A stretch of DNA of 64,000 bases from positions 1 through 64,000 of the forward strand of contig JAJXYF010000022.1 of assembly GCA_021780755.1 (NCBI GenBank). The letters run 5' to 3'. Below are positions 49,420-59,205 of this stretch, piece after piece. Positions within the stretch are counted from its first letter, which is position 1. Each line of letters opens with the position of its first letter. A program made the position numbers and the translations under genes. This DNA is from Deltaproteobacteria bacterium. Its GTDB lineage: Bacteria; Desulfobacterota; Binatia; Binatales; Binataceae. Under the pieces are notes generated by a model. That model had not been told where the DNA came from, searched no databases, and worked only from the letters and a program-made list of their open reading frames with translations.

Positions 49420-50232
49420 ATGTGGGAAGCTGAGCCGGAAGTAGTACTCTCGATCGCGCTCGTCGCGCTCACTTATGTCGCGGGGGCGCTGGTCTTGAAG
49501 CGGCGGCCAAACTCGCGCCGTCAGATCGCTTTCTGGTCGGCGATCGTCGTGCTGTTCCTCGCTCTGACTGGCCCGCTCGGCGCCTATGCTAGGGGCTTCA
49601 GCTTCTCCGCGTATATCTTTCAGCAGATGCTGCTGGTCTTCGTGGTGCCGCCGCTGATGCTGCTGGGATTGCCGGACTGGATGGTTCGGCCGGTGATGAT
49701 GAACCGCTTCGTCGAGCCGGTGGCGCGCCGCATTACGCGGCCACTCTTCGCGTTTCTAACCTTCTCCATGTTCTTCGCATTGCTGCACTACCCGGCGCTG
49801 TGCGATCAGGTTTGCCACGCGCGGTCATTTTTCGGCGGTATCCGTGTGGCGCTGGTGGCCGTCGGCTTGCTGCTCTGGTGGCCAATGCTAAGCCCGCTGC
49901 CCGAGTATCCGCGACTGTCCTATCCGATGCAGATTCTCTATTTGTTCCTCCTGATGATTCCGATGACCGCGGTGGCGGCGCCGATCACGATGGCCGAGAC
50001 GGTGCTTTATATGTACTACGCGATGGGGCAACATCCGTTTGGCCTGACGCCGATCGCGGACCAGGTGCTGGGCGGACTCATCATGTGGATCGGGCAGGGC
50101 GTTTACATCATGTTCGTCTTCAGCGGGATATTTTTCCGTTGGGCACAGCGCGAAGATACCGAGATACCGGCGATCAACCGGCCGCCCGCGCGGGTGCATG
50201 TGCTGCATCCGCAAGAACGCCCAGTCATCTGA
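49420..50232 (+). CDS. CtaG-like cytochrome c oxidase assembly factor (caa3_CtaG)
   Basis: Multi-TM protein: FSFSAYIFQQMLLVFVVPPLMLLGLPDW; GMGQHPFG-type MGQHPFGLTPIADQVLGGLIMW. Confidence 0.9.
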   Translation: MWEAEPEVVLSIALVALTYVAGALVLKRRPNSRRQIAFWSAIVVLFLALTGPLGAYARGFSFSAYIFQQMLLVFVVPPLMLLGLPDWMVRPVMMNRFVEPVARRITRPLFAFLTFSMFFALLHYPALCDQVCHARSFFGGIRVALVAVGLLLWWPMLSPLPEYPRLSYPMQILYLFLLMIPMTAVAAPITMAETVLYMYYAMGQHPFGLTPIADQVLGGLIMWIGQGVYIMFVFSGIFFRWAQREDTEIPAINRPPARVHVLHPQERPVI

Positions 50233-50285
50233 CACCAGCAACCGGATACTCAGAGCCTTCAGGCGCGGTGGGCCGCGCAATCCAC

Positions 50286-51560
50286 TTACACCTGGCCTTC
50301 GCGGTAGGCGAAGGTGAGCGTCCAAAGCGTAGCGCCTGAATAAAGCAGTCCACCCGCCGCTATAGCCACTGTAGCGATTACGCAGATCGCGACGTTGGCG
50401 ACGAACAATCCGGCGACCATCGTGGCCAGTCCGGAATTGTACGCGACGAAGACGGCTGATCGCGGCCGCGGCCTCGAGAGTTCAACGGCGCTCATCGCAC
50501 ACCAGCGGCGAAGGCTCCGCACCCGTACGACGAATGCGGGAAACAGATAATAGGAAACGCCGATGATGAAGTTACCCATCCAGCCGAGGATTCCGGCCAC
50601 TCCGTAGCTCGACGCGACGCGCGCGCCCAGTTCGCTTTGCGCCCCGTTGAATGCGAGTGTGATACCCAGTGTGATCGCCACCATCAGCCACGCAGTCCCC
50701 GCGATCGCATGACCCACGCTCCAATCGACAGGTTTGCGATGCGCCCAGAGCAGGCGGGCGATTGTGACTATGTAAGCAACCAGCGCGAGCGCAAGCACGA
50801 CGCTCCATAACGCCAGTCCCGGAAGGCGGGCGAGCAACGTGACGACCAGACCGATCACGCCGGCGGTAATCGCGTAGAGTTGCCACGCCGCACTCTTTGG
50901 AAGGGCGATTCGCGGCAGAGCCAGAGCCGGAACCATCCGGTAGGAGACGGCGCAGACGGTCAAGGTGACCCATCCGATCGCGGCCAGATGGGCGTGGGCC
51001 GCCAGGTTTGAAATCAGGCTGCCGCCCAGAAAACCATAGCTCTTGTCGAGCGCAAGTAAGAATCCGAGCGTCGCCGCTATCAAGAGGAAGCACAGCGCCA
51101 GGAACATTCCGGTTTCGGCTACGCCGCGCCCGACTCGCGGCCACAGTGGCGGAAAGATGTTTGCCGCGAACAACCCGACGCTTGCGATTACTACCAGCGC
51201 CGCCGACCAGATCCCCGACCACGATCCGAGTGCGAAGTGCGAGACCATCCCGCTCGCCCCTACGACGTAGAGCACCAGCTGCGGCATCAGCAGGCGCGGG
51301 TAGGGGAGGGTCGCATGCGTCAACGCGGGGACGTAACGATACATCACACCGATGATCGCGGCGGTGATCCATCCGAGCGCAAAGGTATGCACCAGCGCGA
51401 GCACGGAGGCCTGGTAGAAATATCCGGTGAGCGCACCGGCCTCCCATGGCGTGGCGGCAGCTCCGCACGCGAACGAAAGCGTCGCGATCACGAAATAATC
51501 GATTGAAATTCGCGCACCGCGGATTTCCCAGCGGGTGGCTGCGTCTGCGGATGCTGCCAT
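50286..51560 (-). CDS. Orphan heme-copper oxidase subunit I-like/NnrS-like membrane protein
   Basis: About 12 TM; LVHTFALGWITAAIIGVMYRYVP and AHAHLAAIGWVTLTVCAVSYRMVP resemble CcoN/NnrS-like His-bearing helices. Confidence 0.7.
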   Translation of the reverse strand: MAASADAATRWEIRGARISIDYFVIATLSFACGAAATPWEAGALTGYFYQASVLALVHTFALGWITAAIIGVMYRYVPALTHATLPYPRLLMPQLVLYVVGASGMVSHFALGSWSGIWSAALVVIASVGLFAANIFPPLWPRVGRGVAETGMFLALCFLLIAATLGFLLALDKSYGFLGGSLISNLAAHAHLAAIGWVTLTVCAVSYRMVPALALPRIALPKSAAWQLYAITAGVIGLVVTLLARLPGLALWSVVLALALVAYIVTIARLLWAHRKPVDWSVGHAIAGTAWLMVAITLGITLAFNGAQSELGARVASSYGVAGILGWMGNFIIGVSYYLFPAFVVRVRSLRRWCAMSAVELSRPRPRSAVFVAYNSGLATMVAGLFVANVAICVIATVAIAAGGLLYSGATLWTLTFAYREGQV

Positions 51561-51859
51561 GAGACGCGAACATTATTAGCAAGCGCGCGGACGAATTGGC
51601 AGGAGGCGGCGCAAGGTCATCGCATCGCGCCGATTTGCATTAGCCGTAACCCTCCAATTGTAATGCCTGAGCTAATGTATCGGGCTTGCTCGCACGACCG
51701 AATTGGCCTATTCGTGGATCAGTGGACGCTGCTTTTGAAGGCGCGTCAATCGGAGGGTAGCCGAAACCGAACATCCTGATTTCTCAGCCAAATCTCCAAG
51801 TATGGCCGACTAAACCGGTGGCGCGCCGTGCGCACGGAAAAGCCTTTGCGGAGGATCTA

Positions 51860-52876
51860 ATGCAGCATTCCAAGACACGATTAATCGTTGACGGTGCGGT
51901 GGCTGGGCTGATCGGAGGGGCGGTAATTGCGGTGTGGTTCTTCATCTTCGACGCAGCCCAGGGCGATCCCCTGAGAACGCCCGCGATCCTCGCCGGTGCG
52001 TTGCTTCACGGCGCGAGCCATCCGACGCTGACCGGCGCGGCCTGGGTAATGGTCGCCCAATACCTGGTCGCCCACTTCATCGCCTTCGCGATTATCGGCG
52101 CGGCCGCCGCGATGCTGATGGCATCAGCCGAGAAACATTCCGAACTCTTCGGCACGCTCTTTCTATTTACCATCGGCTTCGAAGTTTTCTTTATCGCCCT
52201 CGTCATGCTGCTCGGCCCCGCGGCGCAGGCGGCGGTTTCGTGGTGGAAGGGCATGATCGGTAATCTGATGGCCACGGCGGCGATACTCGCTTACTTCTTC
52301 TGGCGCCAGCCGGACCTCGCCTCGAACCTCCTCGGCCCCTGGATCGACGTCGCGCGCGAGGGCATCATCGTCGGCTTGATCGGCGGGGTAATTGTCGCCG
52401 CATGGTTCATGGTTTCCGACGCTCTCGCCAGCCATCCGTTCCGCACGCCCGCCCTGCTCGGCGCGATTATTTTCAACGGGATGAGTCAGCCGTCCAGCTT
52501 CGCGGTTACCGCGGATCTGGTGCTCGGCTACACCGCGCTTCATTTCTTTGCGTTCATCATGTTCGGCATCGCGGCGTCGATTACGATGTATGCCTCGGAG
52601 CGCGAGCCGCTGATCGCGCTCGGCGTAGTTGTCCTGTTCCTCTGGTTCGAACTGTGCTTCGCCGGCTTCCTGACCTTCCTCAACCAGACGGCGGTACAGC
52701 AACTCGGCTGGTGGAACATCGCGGGCGGCAACATCGTTGCGCTCGCCGCGATCATCGCGTGGTATGCGCATCGCCATCCACGGGTGGTGCCGCGTATCTT
52801 CGAGCGCTGGCAGGAGCTCAAGTCGGAAGGGTCATCGGCGAGTGCGCGCCCGCCCGAGCGTCCGCGTGCCGCGTAG
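51860..52876 (+). CDS. Multi-TM membrane protein with internal duplication
   Basis: ATG at 51860 with GGAGG upstream; halves VAGLIGGAVIAVWFFIFDAAQGDPLRTPAILAGALLHG and IVGLIGGVIVAAWFMVSDALASHPFRTPALLGAIIFNG. Confidence 0.85.
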   Translation: MQHSKTRLIVDGAVAGLIGGAVIAVWFFIFDAAQGDPLRTPAILAGALLHGASHPTLTGAAWVMVAQYLVAHFIAFAIIGAAAAMLMASAEKHSELFGTLFLFTIGFEVFFIALVMLLGPAAQAAVSWWKGMIGNLMATAAILAYFFWRQPDLASNLLGPWIDVAREGIIVGLIGGVIVAAWFMVSDALASHPFRTPALLGAIIFNGMSQPSSFAVTADLVLGYTALHFFAFIMFGIAASITMYASEREPLIALGVVVLFLWFELCFAGFLTFLNQTAVQQLGWWNIAGGNIVALAAIIAWYAHRHPRVVPRIFERWQELKSEGSSASARPPERPRAA

Positions 52877-52908
52877 CGATGGGCGTGTCGGCAACGGGCG
52901 CAGGACGA

Positions 52909-53706
52909 TCAGAGTCCGAGCACGTCGCGCATCGAGTAGAGTCCCGGCGGCCGTTGCTCCAGCCAGGCGGCCGCCCGCAGCGCGCCGCGCGCGAGCGATT
53001 CGCGGCTCTGCGCGCGATGGATCAGTTCCAGGCGCTCGCCCTGCCCGCCGAAAATTACCGTATGGTCGCCGACCGCGTCGCCCGCCCGCAGCGCCAGCAC
53101 CGCTATTTTGTCGTGCGGACGCGCCCCCGTGATACCCTCACGCCCATACACCGCGTTGGCTTGGTAATCGAGGTTGCGCGCCTCCGCGATCGTTTGTCCG
53201 AGCGCGATCGCCGTACCGCTCGGCGCATCGACCTTGGTGTTGTGATGGATCTCGATCACCTCGGCGTCGAAGTTGCCGAGGATTCGCGCCACTTCCGCAG
53301 TGATCTTCATCAGCACGTTGACGCCGATACTCATGTTCGGTGCTATAACGGTGCGGGTGCGCGAGGCGAGATTCTTGGCGCGCGCCTCCAGTTCGGGGGT
53401 GAAGCCGGTCGATCCGATCACGATCGCGGCGCCCTTGCCGGCGGCGATTTCGAGATGTCCCAGCGAAGCGGCGGCATTGGTAAAGTCGAGCGTAACGGTA
53501 TCAGGCCGCGCGATCGTCGCGTAATCGTCAACGATCCTGACACCCTGCGTTCCCACCCCCGCGACCTCGCCGGCATCCTTGCCGATTACCGGATTGCCCG
53601 GCGCTTCCAACGCCCCGGCAAGACGATGCGTCCCTTCGTTGACGATGATCGAGACCAACAACCGGCCCATCCGGCCGGCCGCGCCTGAGACGATCAGATT
53701 AGCCAT
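52909..53706 (-). CDS. dapB: 4-hydroxy-tetrahydrodipicolinate reductase
   Basis: NLIVSGAAGRMGRLL; IEIHHNTKVDAPSGTA; NMSIGVNVLMK. Confidence 0.96.
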   Translation of the reverse strand: MANLIVSGAAGRMGRLLVSIIVNEGTHRLAGALEAPGNPVIGKDAGEVAGVGTQGVRIVDDYATIARPDTVTLDFTNAAASLGHLEIAAGKGAAIVIGSTGFTPELEARAKNLASRTRTVIAPNMSIGVNVLMKITAEVARILGNFDAEVIEIHHNTKVDAPSGTAIALGQTIAEARNLDYQANAVYGREGITGARPHDKIAVLALRAGDAVGDHTVIFGGQGERLELIHRAQSRESLARGALRAAAWLEQRPPGLYSMRDVLGL

Positions 53707-53856
53707 GGGATCCCTCCACGACCATCAGCGGCGGTTGGCGATCGCGGCAAGACCGCGACTCCAGGCTGAACCCTATGCGAAGTGCGGATTCCCGACCGGT
53801 CCTGTACGGCCGCGAACTGTACCGTAAGCGGCCCGCTGGCAGGCCTGCGAATGAAC

Positions 53857-54117
53857 TTAAGCGCTCGCGCCTTCCGCCGGTGCCGCAGGTGCGGCGGGTG
53901 CCGCCGCTTCGGCCTTCTTGCCGTGCGCGGCGTTCCAATGTTCTTCGCACAGGCTCGCGCGAACACGCGGCTTGCGGCACTTTTCCTCGGTGCAGGTCTT
54001 GTAACGCGGCTTCGGCATTTCGCCGGCCTTCCAGAGGCGGTAATGTTTGCGGCAATAGCCCCTCGCAATTACTTCGTGATTGCAGTCGGTGGCCTTGCAG
54101 GTTCCTGTGTTCGGCAT
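53857..54117 (-). CDS. Small Cys/His-rich (vegetative-protein-like) protein with Ala/Pro tail
   Basis: CKATDCNHEVIARGYCRKHYRLWKAG...CTEEKCRKPRVRASLCEEHWNAAHG; two related CxxxxC...C..H units. Confidence 0.75.
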   Translation of the reverse strand: MPNTGTCKATDCNHEVIARGYCRKHYRLWKAGEMPKPRYKTCTEEKCRKPRVRASLCEEHWNAAHGKKAEAAAPAAPAAPAEGASA

Positions 54118-54141
54118 TAGTCCTTCTTCGATTCGTAGATT

Positions 54142-55170
54142 CTAAAATTCGGCCTTGAGCTGGCGGCTTAACAATTCCTCGACCATAGCCTTTGCCGGCG
54201 CAGCTTCATATAGCACGCGGCATACCGCCATGACGATCGGCATCTCGACCCTGAGGCGCGCCGCCAACTTGCTAATTGCGAGCGCGTTGGCGACCCCTTC
54301 GGCGACCGGGGCGCCGTCCACCAATTCCGGCGCCGCTTCGCCCCGCCCAATTCTAAACCCCAGCGCACGATTGCGCGAGAGGTCGCCGGTGCACGTCAGG
54401 ACCAGGTCGCCGAGGCCGGCGAGGCCGGCCATCGTTTCACCGCGTGCGCCGGCCGCCGCCGCTAGCCGCATCATCTCGGCCAGTCCGCGCGTGATCAGCG
54501 CCGCGCGCGCACTCGAGCCCAGATCGAGGCCGTCGCTGATACCCGCGGCGATCGCGATCACGTTCTTGACCGCGCCGCCGAGTTCGACCCCAACCACGTC
54601 GCTACTGCTATAGACCCGCAGCGGCCGCACGGCGAACAGCGCCTGGACGCGGGCGGCGATACCCTCATCATGCGCCGCGGCGACCAGCGCCGCCGGTTTG
54701 CCGCGCGCGACCTCCGCCGCAAACCCGGGCCCCGAGAGCGCCGCGACGCGGTCGGCCGCAGGCGCGGTCGCCGCAGTGCCGGCAACGCCCGCGTTTGCGA
54801 TTACTTCGCGGATCATCGCCGTCATCGTCAGCAGCGTGTCGGACTCGATTCCCTTGGTCACACTGACGATCATCGCGGTCGCCGGAATCGCCCGCGCGAT
54901 CGGCGCGATCGCGGCCCGCGCGAAGCGCGACGGCACCGCCATCACGATCGTGTCGGCGTCGCGCACGGCGGCGCTCCAGTCGTCGATGAGTTCGAGCGCG
55001 GTCGGCAGCTTGATCCCGGGCAGATAGTTCGCGTTTTCACCGCTCGCGCGCATTATTTCGAGATGAGATCGGCGGTGCACTCCCAGCGTCACCGTCGTGC
55101 CGCCACGCGCGATCGTCACCGCCAGCGCTGTGCCCCATGCCCCCGCACCCAGAATTGTCACCTTTTTCAA
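54142..55170 (-). CDS. gpsA: NAD(P)-dependent glycerol-3-phosphate dehydrogenase (likely TTG start)
   Basis: KKVTILGAGAWGTALAVTIARGG; SVTKGIE; GAVKNVIAIAAGISDGLDLG. Confidence 0.95.
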   Translation of the reverse strand: MKKVTILGAGAWGTALAVTIARGGTTVTLGVHRRSHLEIMRASGENANYLPGIKLPTALELIDDWSAAVRDADTIVMAVPSRFARAAIAPIARAIPATAMIVSVTKGIESDTLLTMTAMIREVIANAGVAGTAATAPAADRVAALSGPGFAAEVARGKPAALVAAAHDEGIAARVQALFAVRPLRVYSSSDVVGVELGGAVKNVIAIAAGISDGLDLGSSARAALITRGLAEMMRLAAAAGARGETMAGLAGLGDLVLTCTGDLSRNRALGFRIGRGEAAPELVDGAPVAEGVANALAISKLAARLRVEMPIVMAVCRVLYEAAPAKAMVEELLSRQLKAEF

Positions 55171-55171
55171 T

Positions 55172-55192
55172 GGTTGCCGCTCGCGATGCCCG
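55172..55192 (+). repeat. Module-2 repeat copy, diverged
   Basis: GGTTGCCGCTCGCGATGCCCG, abutting the gpsA start. Confidence 0.5.
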
Positions 55193-55321
55193 ATTCCATC
55201 ATCGTATTTCACCGATTCACGTTCGCGCGTTGCTCGATCGCCACTATCATCGCGCCTATATCGTGCACATCACCCCGCATCCTATATCGAGCATCTGTCG
55301 CGGAACGACCTTGTCATCTTC

Positions 55322-55948
55322 TCATGCGACCGCCTGAAAGACCCGATACAGCGGTGCGAGTTCACGCAACGCTTCGATCATCTCGCCGCGCTCAAGCCGC
55401 AGCGCTTCGTGCACGGTCCAGCCGAAGCCGAGGTCGATCCATCCGGTCTTTTTGCAAAGATTCTCCGAGAGATCGGCGAACAATTCCCGCGCGGCCGGCA
55501 CCGCAACCGGCATCCGCGCGAAGTCCCATTTCTCGTAGCGCGCTATTTTCGTGCCCGCGAACTCCATTACCAGTTGGCCGCTGAACGCCTTCAGCCGCCG
55601 CGCCATTTCGGGACGATCCTCGGCGTCGGCCTTGACCACCGCTCGCGCATGCAGTCCGGCGCCCGAGATGCAAAGGGCCAGGTAGCCGTAACGCTTGTAC
55701 CCGCGCGGCGAAGGCCCGAACGCGACCCACGTCTCGGGCGGCGGATTTACCGTGCGGCGCGCATGTTTGGCGACGTGCGGAAAAAATTCCAGGTTGAGCT
55801 GCTGCGATAACTCCGGCGCGAGTTCATTGCCCAGCCGGGTCAGTTTCGGCCGCACGTGCTCGTAGATTTTTTCCATGCGCGCGCCAAAACCCTGGATCCC
55901 GAAGACCTCGAAATCGATTGACCTGAATCCCAGCGTCCCCACCTTCAT
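55322..55948 (-). CDS. DUF1054 (YktB-like) family protein
   Basis: FRSIDFEVFGIQGFGARMEKIYEHVRPKLTRLG...FFPHVAKHARRTVNPPPETWVAFGPSPRGYKRYGYLALCIS. Confidence 0.9.
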   Translation of the reverse strand: MKVGTLGFRSIDFEVFGIQGFGARMEKIYEHVRPKLTRLGNELAPELSQQLNLEFFPHVAKHARRTVNPPPETWVAFGPSPRGYKRYGYLALCISGAGLHARAVVKADAEDRPEMARRLKAFSGQLVMEFAGTKIARYEKWDFARMPVAVPAARELFADLSENLCKKTGWIDLGFGWTVHEALRLERGEMIEALRELAPLYRVFQAVA

Positions 55949-55957
55949 TCCGTACCT

Positions 55958-55986
55958 GTCATCCTGAGCCTGCGAAGGATCTCGCG
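55958..55986 (+). repeat. Dispersed GTCATCCTGA...GAAGGATCTCGCG repeat
   Basis: Matches, in reverse orientation, the sequence at 2263-2292. Confidence 0.65.
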
Positions 55987-56080
55987 CCGTCCTCCGCGCG
56001 TCATGCGGCGTTGCACGACCTCGCCAGGATTTCGACGATCGAGCAACGCGAGCGCGATCCACCATCGGCATGGAATGCCG

Positions 56081-56102
56081 TGAAATCTCGATGAGGTTTC
56101 AG
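56081..56102 (+). repeat. Isolated module-1 inner hairpin, diverged
   Basis: TGAAATCTCGATGAGGTTTCAG. Confidence 0.55.
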
Positions 56103-56353
56103 TTTCCATGACCATAAATCTGGCTGACTCCCGTCCCGTCCGCAACGCCCCGCGCGTCACGCTGCGCTCCTCCAGCCGTGCCATCGAAATCGCTTCCATC
56201 AGCGCCTCCCGTAGCGTTTCCGATGATGGCCCCCGTCTTGCGCTTGATCAAAGTCGAAGCGGTTCGAGCGGCCCGAAAACCTCAATGAGCCCTTGTCCGA
56301 ACGCTTGCGGACGCCGATTTCGCAGGTCCCGTTACGCGTGAAAATTCTACTCA

Positions 56354-57940
56354 ATGCCGGGGAGAAATTCGTTTGTGAATGCCCATTTTCGCCACAGCGG
56401 TTCGCTCGCCATCAACGGCGCCCGAATCATATCGGCCATCTGTATTCTCGTGATATCGGCCACCATCACCTCCGCGCAGACCTTTGCTCCGACCGGCGGC
56501 ATGCAAGATGAGCGCGACGGGCATACTGAGACCCTGCTGCCCGATGGCAAGGTATTGGTCGCCGGCGGCGCCCTCAACGCCGCCTTCGGCGGCACCGCGG
56601 AACTGTACGATCCCGTCACCGGCACTTTCAGCCCCACCGGCAGCATGAATTTCGCCCGCTACAACCACACGGCGACCCTTCTGAAGAGCGGTAAAGTTCT
56701 GATGCAAGGCGGAACGATCGCATGCCTGCCGCCGCCGCCCGCCGAACTCTACGATCCGGCAACCCGAGTCTTTACCGAGACCGGCGGCTCTAACCTTAAG
56801 TGCGATACCTATTCCGCGACCGCCACCTTACTGACTAATGGAAACGTGCTGATCGTCGGCGGCGATACCCAGATCGGTCCTTCGGATGAGGCTGAACTTT
56901 ATGATCCATCGACCGGAAGCTTCACTGCCACCGGTTCGCTAACCATGGTCAACTCAACTACCTACTATGCCCCTTATCATCACACGGCGACCCTGCTCGG
57001 CAATGGCAAAGTGCTGATCGCCGGCGGTGACAATTGGTTTGATGGAACCGGCAACGCTTACGCGATCGCTGAGCTTTACGATCCCGCTACCGGCGCCTTC
57101 TCCGCTCCCATCGCGATGGTCGCCGCTCGTGCGGCGCATACGGCCACAATGCTGACCAACGGCAAGGTGCTGATGGCGGGCGGATATTTCGAAGGTTGTT
57201 GCGGGCTCGCCTATAGGGACCAGGGTGCGCAAGGCACGAGCGAACTGTTCGACCCTGCTACCGCGACCTTCACCGGCAGCAGTGCCCTCACCGACGCGCG
57301 CTATTTTCATACCGCTACCAGGTTGCTCAATGGACAGGTTCTATTCGCGGGCGGTGACGATCTCACAATTTCAGGTCTGGATATCGAAAGCGGAGGCCCC
57401 ATAGCATCCGGCGAATTGTATGACCCGGTTAGCGGTGCCTTCAGCCTGACCGGCAGCATGAGCACCGTTCGCTATCAGCATAGCGCGGTATTACTCAATA
57501 ACGGCTCGGTTCTGGTGGTTGGCGGCTCAGACCGCAACGCCAGCTATCTGGCCAGCGCCGAACTCTACACTCCCGCCTCGGATTCGCCCTCGCCCGGACC
57601 GGTGCGCGCGTCGCCCCAGACCATATCGTTTGGCCGGCACAAGCTCGGCACCGCCAGCGCCACCAGGCTGGCCACGATCATCAACCCCAAAGTGAACAAG
57701 GCGCCGCTCACCATCGGCAGGCTCTCGATGACCACGGGATCGATGACCGCTGGACAATTCCTGATCGACGCCGCCAGGACCACGTGCGTCAACGGCATGA
57801 GCCTCGCGCGCGGCAAGACTTGCCGCATCGGCGTCCAGTTCGCGCCCTCCGCGACCGGTCCGCAGACCGCCATGCTCGTCGTTAGCGATAACTCGAGCAA
57901 CGGCCCCCATCAGGTGCTGCTCAAGGGCTCGGGTAGGTGA
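56354..57940 (+). CDS. Secreted Kelch-repeat protein with C-terminal Ig-like (choice-of-anchor D type) domain
   Basis: Repeated H(T/S)ATLL.NGKVL..GG...AELYDP.TG.F units; C-terminal ISFGRHKLGTASATRLATIIN...QVLLKGSG. Confidence 0.88.
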   Translation: MPGRNSFVNAHFRHSGSLAINGARIISAICILVISATITSAQTFAPTGGMQDERDGHTETLLPDGKVLVAGGALNAAFGGTAELYDPVTGTFSPTGSMNFARYNHTATLLKSGKVLMQGGTIACLPPPPAELYDPATRVFTETGGSNLKCDTYSATATLLTNGNVLIVGGDTQIGPSDEAELYDPSTGSFTATGSLTMVNSTTYYAPYHHTATLLGNGKVLIAGGDNWFDGTGNAYAIAELYDPATGAFSAPIAMVAARAAHTATMLTNGKVLMAGGYFEGCCGLAYRDQGAQGTSELFDPATATFTGSSALTDARYFHTATRLLNGQVLFAGGDDLTISGLDIESGGPIASGELYDPVSGAFSLTGSMSTVRYQHSAVLLNNGSVLVVGGSDRNASYLASAELYTPASDSPSPGPVRASPQTISFGRHKLGTASATRLATIINPKVNKAPLTIGRLSMTTGSMTAGQFLIDAARTTCVNGMSLARGKTCRIGVQFAPSATGPQTAMLVVSDNSSNGPHQVLLKGSGR

Positions 57941-58003
57941 TCGGTAGTCCGCGGGAACGGCGCCGCTACAACGCGCCGGCGCTTTGCGCTACAAGAATCC
58001 ATC

Positions 58004-59197
58004 ATGGACTTGAGCGACACCCGCGAAGAGGCCGCCTTTCGTCTGAAGGCGCGCAAATGGCTCGAAGAGAATCTCCCGCAAGGCGTTGCCAACCGCGGCT
58101 TCGCGCTCGCGATCGACGAGCAGACCGTGCGCGTGCTTACCGAATGGCAGCGGCGGCTGTGGGAAGCGGGCTATCTCGGCCTCTCGTGGCCCAAAGAATA
58201 CGGCGGCCAGGGCGCCTCGATGATCGAGAGCGCGATTTTCAACGAAGAGATGGCCCGTGTGCGCGCGCCCGCGCCGCTCAACGAACTGGGCCTTTCGATG
58301 GGTGGGCCGACCATCCTCGAACACGGCACCGAGGAGCAGAAGCGCCGCTACCTGCCGAAGATACTCTCGTGCGAGGAGATCTGGTGCCAGGGCTTCTCCG
58401 AGCCGGTCTCCGGTTCCGATCTGGCCGGTCTCGGCACCCGCGCGACGCTCGACGGCGACCATTTCATCGTTAACGGGCAGAAGGTCTGGACCTCGCTCGG
58501 CCACCTGTCGGATTGGTGCATGCTGCTCGTCCGCACCGACGCCGACGCACCGAAACATCGCGGCATCTCCTACCTGCTGGTCGATATGCACAGTCCCGGC
58601 GTGACCGTCCGGCCGCTGCGCCAGATGACCGGCGAGGCTGAATTCAACGAAATGTTCTTTGACGACGTCCGCGTGCCCCGCGAGAATTTACTCGGGCCGC
58701 TCAACGGTGGGTGGGGCGTCGCGTTGACCACCCTGATGAACGAGCGCGCGACCCTCGCGCTCGCCACCGTGATGCGCTTTCGCAACGTCTTCGACGATCT
58801 CGCCGAACTCGGCCGGCAGGTCATTCGCGAAGGCACCTGCACGCTCGCCCCGCGTGTCATCCGCCAGACCCTCGCGCAGTTCTACGTCGAGGTCGAATCG
58901 ATGAAGTACCTGGCGTATCGCAACTTCTCGAAACTGACGCGCGGCGGCACGCCGGGGCCTGAGGGCTCCATCTCGAAGCTGCTGTGGAGCGAGCTCAATC
59001 AGCGCATGAACGAATTCGCGATGGTCCTGCAAGGACCGCGCGCCGCCCTCGCCGAGGGCTCCAATTACTCGGTTGACGACGGCCGCTGGCAATACGCTCT
59101 CCTGCGCTCGCGCGGCAATACGATCGAAGAGGGCACCTCCGAGATTCAGCGCAGCATCATCGCCGAGCGCCTGCTCCGCCTCCCCAAAGGCTACTAG
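58004..59197 (+). CDS. Acyl-CoA dehydrogenase family protein
   Basis: WCQGFSEPVSGSDLAGLGTRATLDGDHFIVNGQKVWTSLGHLSDWCMLLVRT; TSEIQRSIIAERLLRLPKG. Confidence 0.95.
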   Translation: MDLSDTREEAAFRLKARKWLEENLPQGVANRGFALAIDEQTVRVLTEWQRRLWEAGYLGLSWPKEYGGQGASMIESAIFNEEMARVRAPAPLNELGLSMGGPTILEHGTEEQKRRYLPKILSCEEIWCQGFSEPVSGSDLAGLGTRATLDGDHFIVNGQKVWTSLGHLSDWCMLLVRTDADAPKHRGISYLLVDMHSPGVTVRPLRQMTGEAEFNEMFFDDVRVPRENLLGPLNGGWGVALTTLMNERATLALATVMRFRNVFDDLAELGRQVIREGTCTLAPRVIRQTLAQFYVEVESMKYLAYRNFSKLTRGGTPGPEGSISKLLWSELNQRMNEFAMVLQGPRAALAEGSNYSVDDGRWQYALLRSRGNTIEEGTSEIQRSIIAERLLRLPKGY

Positions 59198-59205
59198 CTA
59201 TAGCC

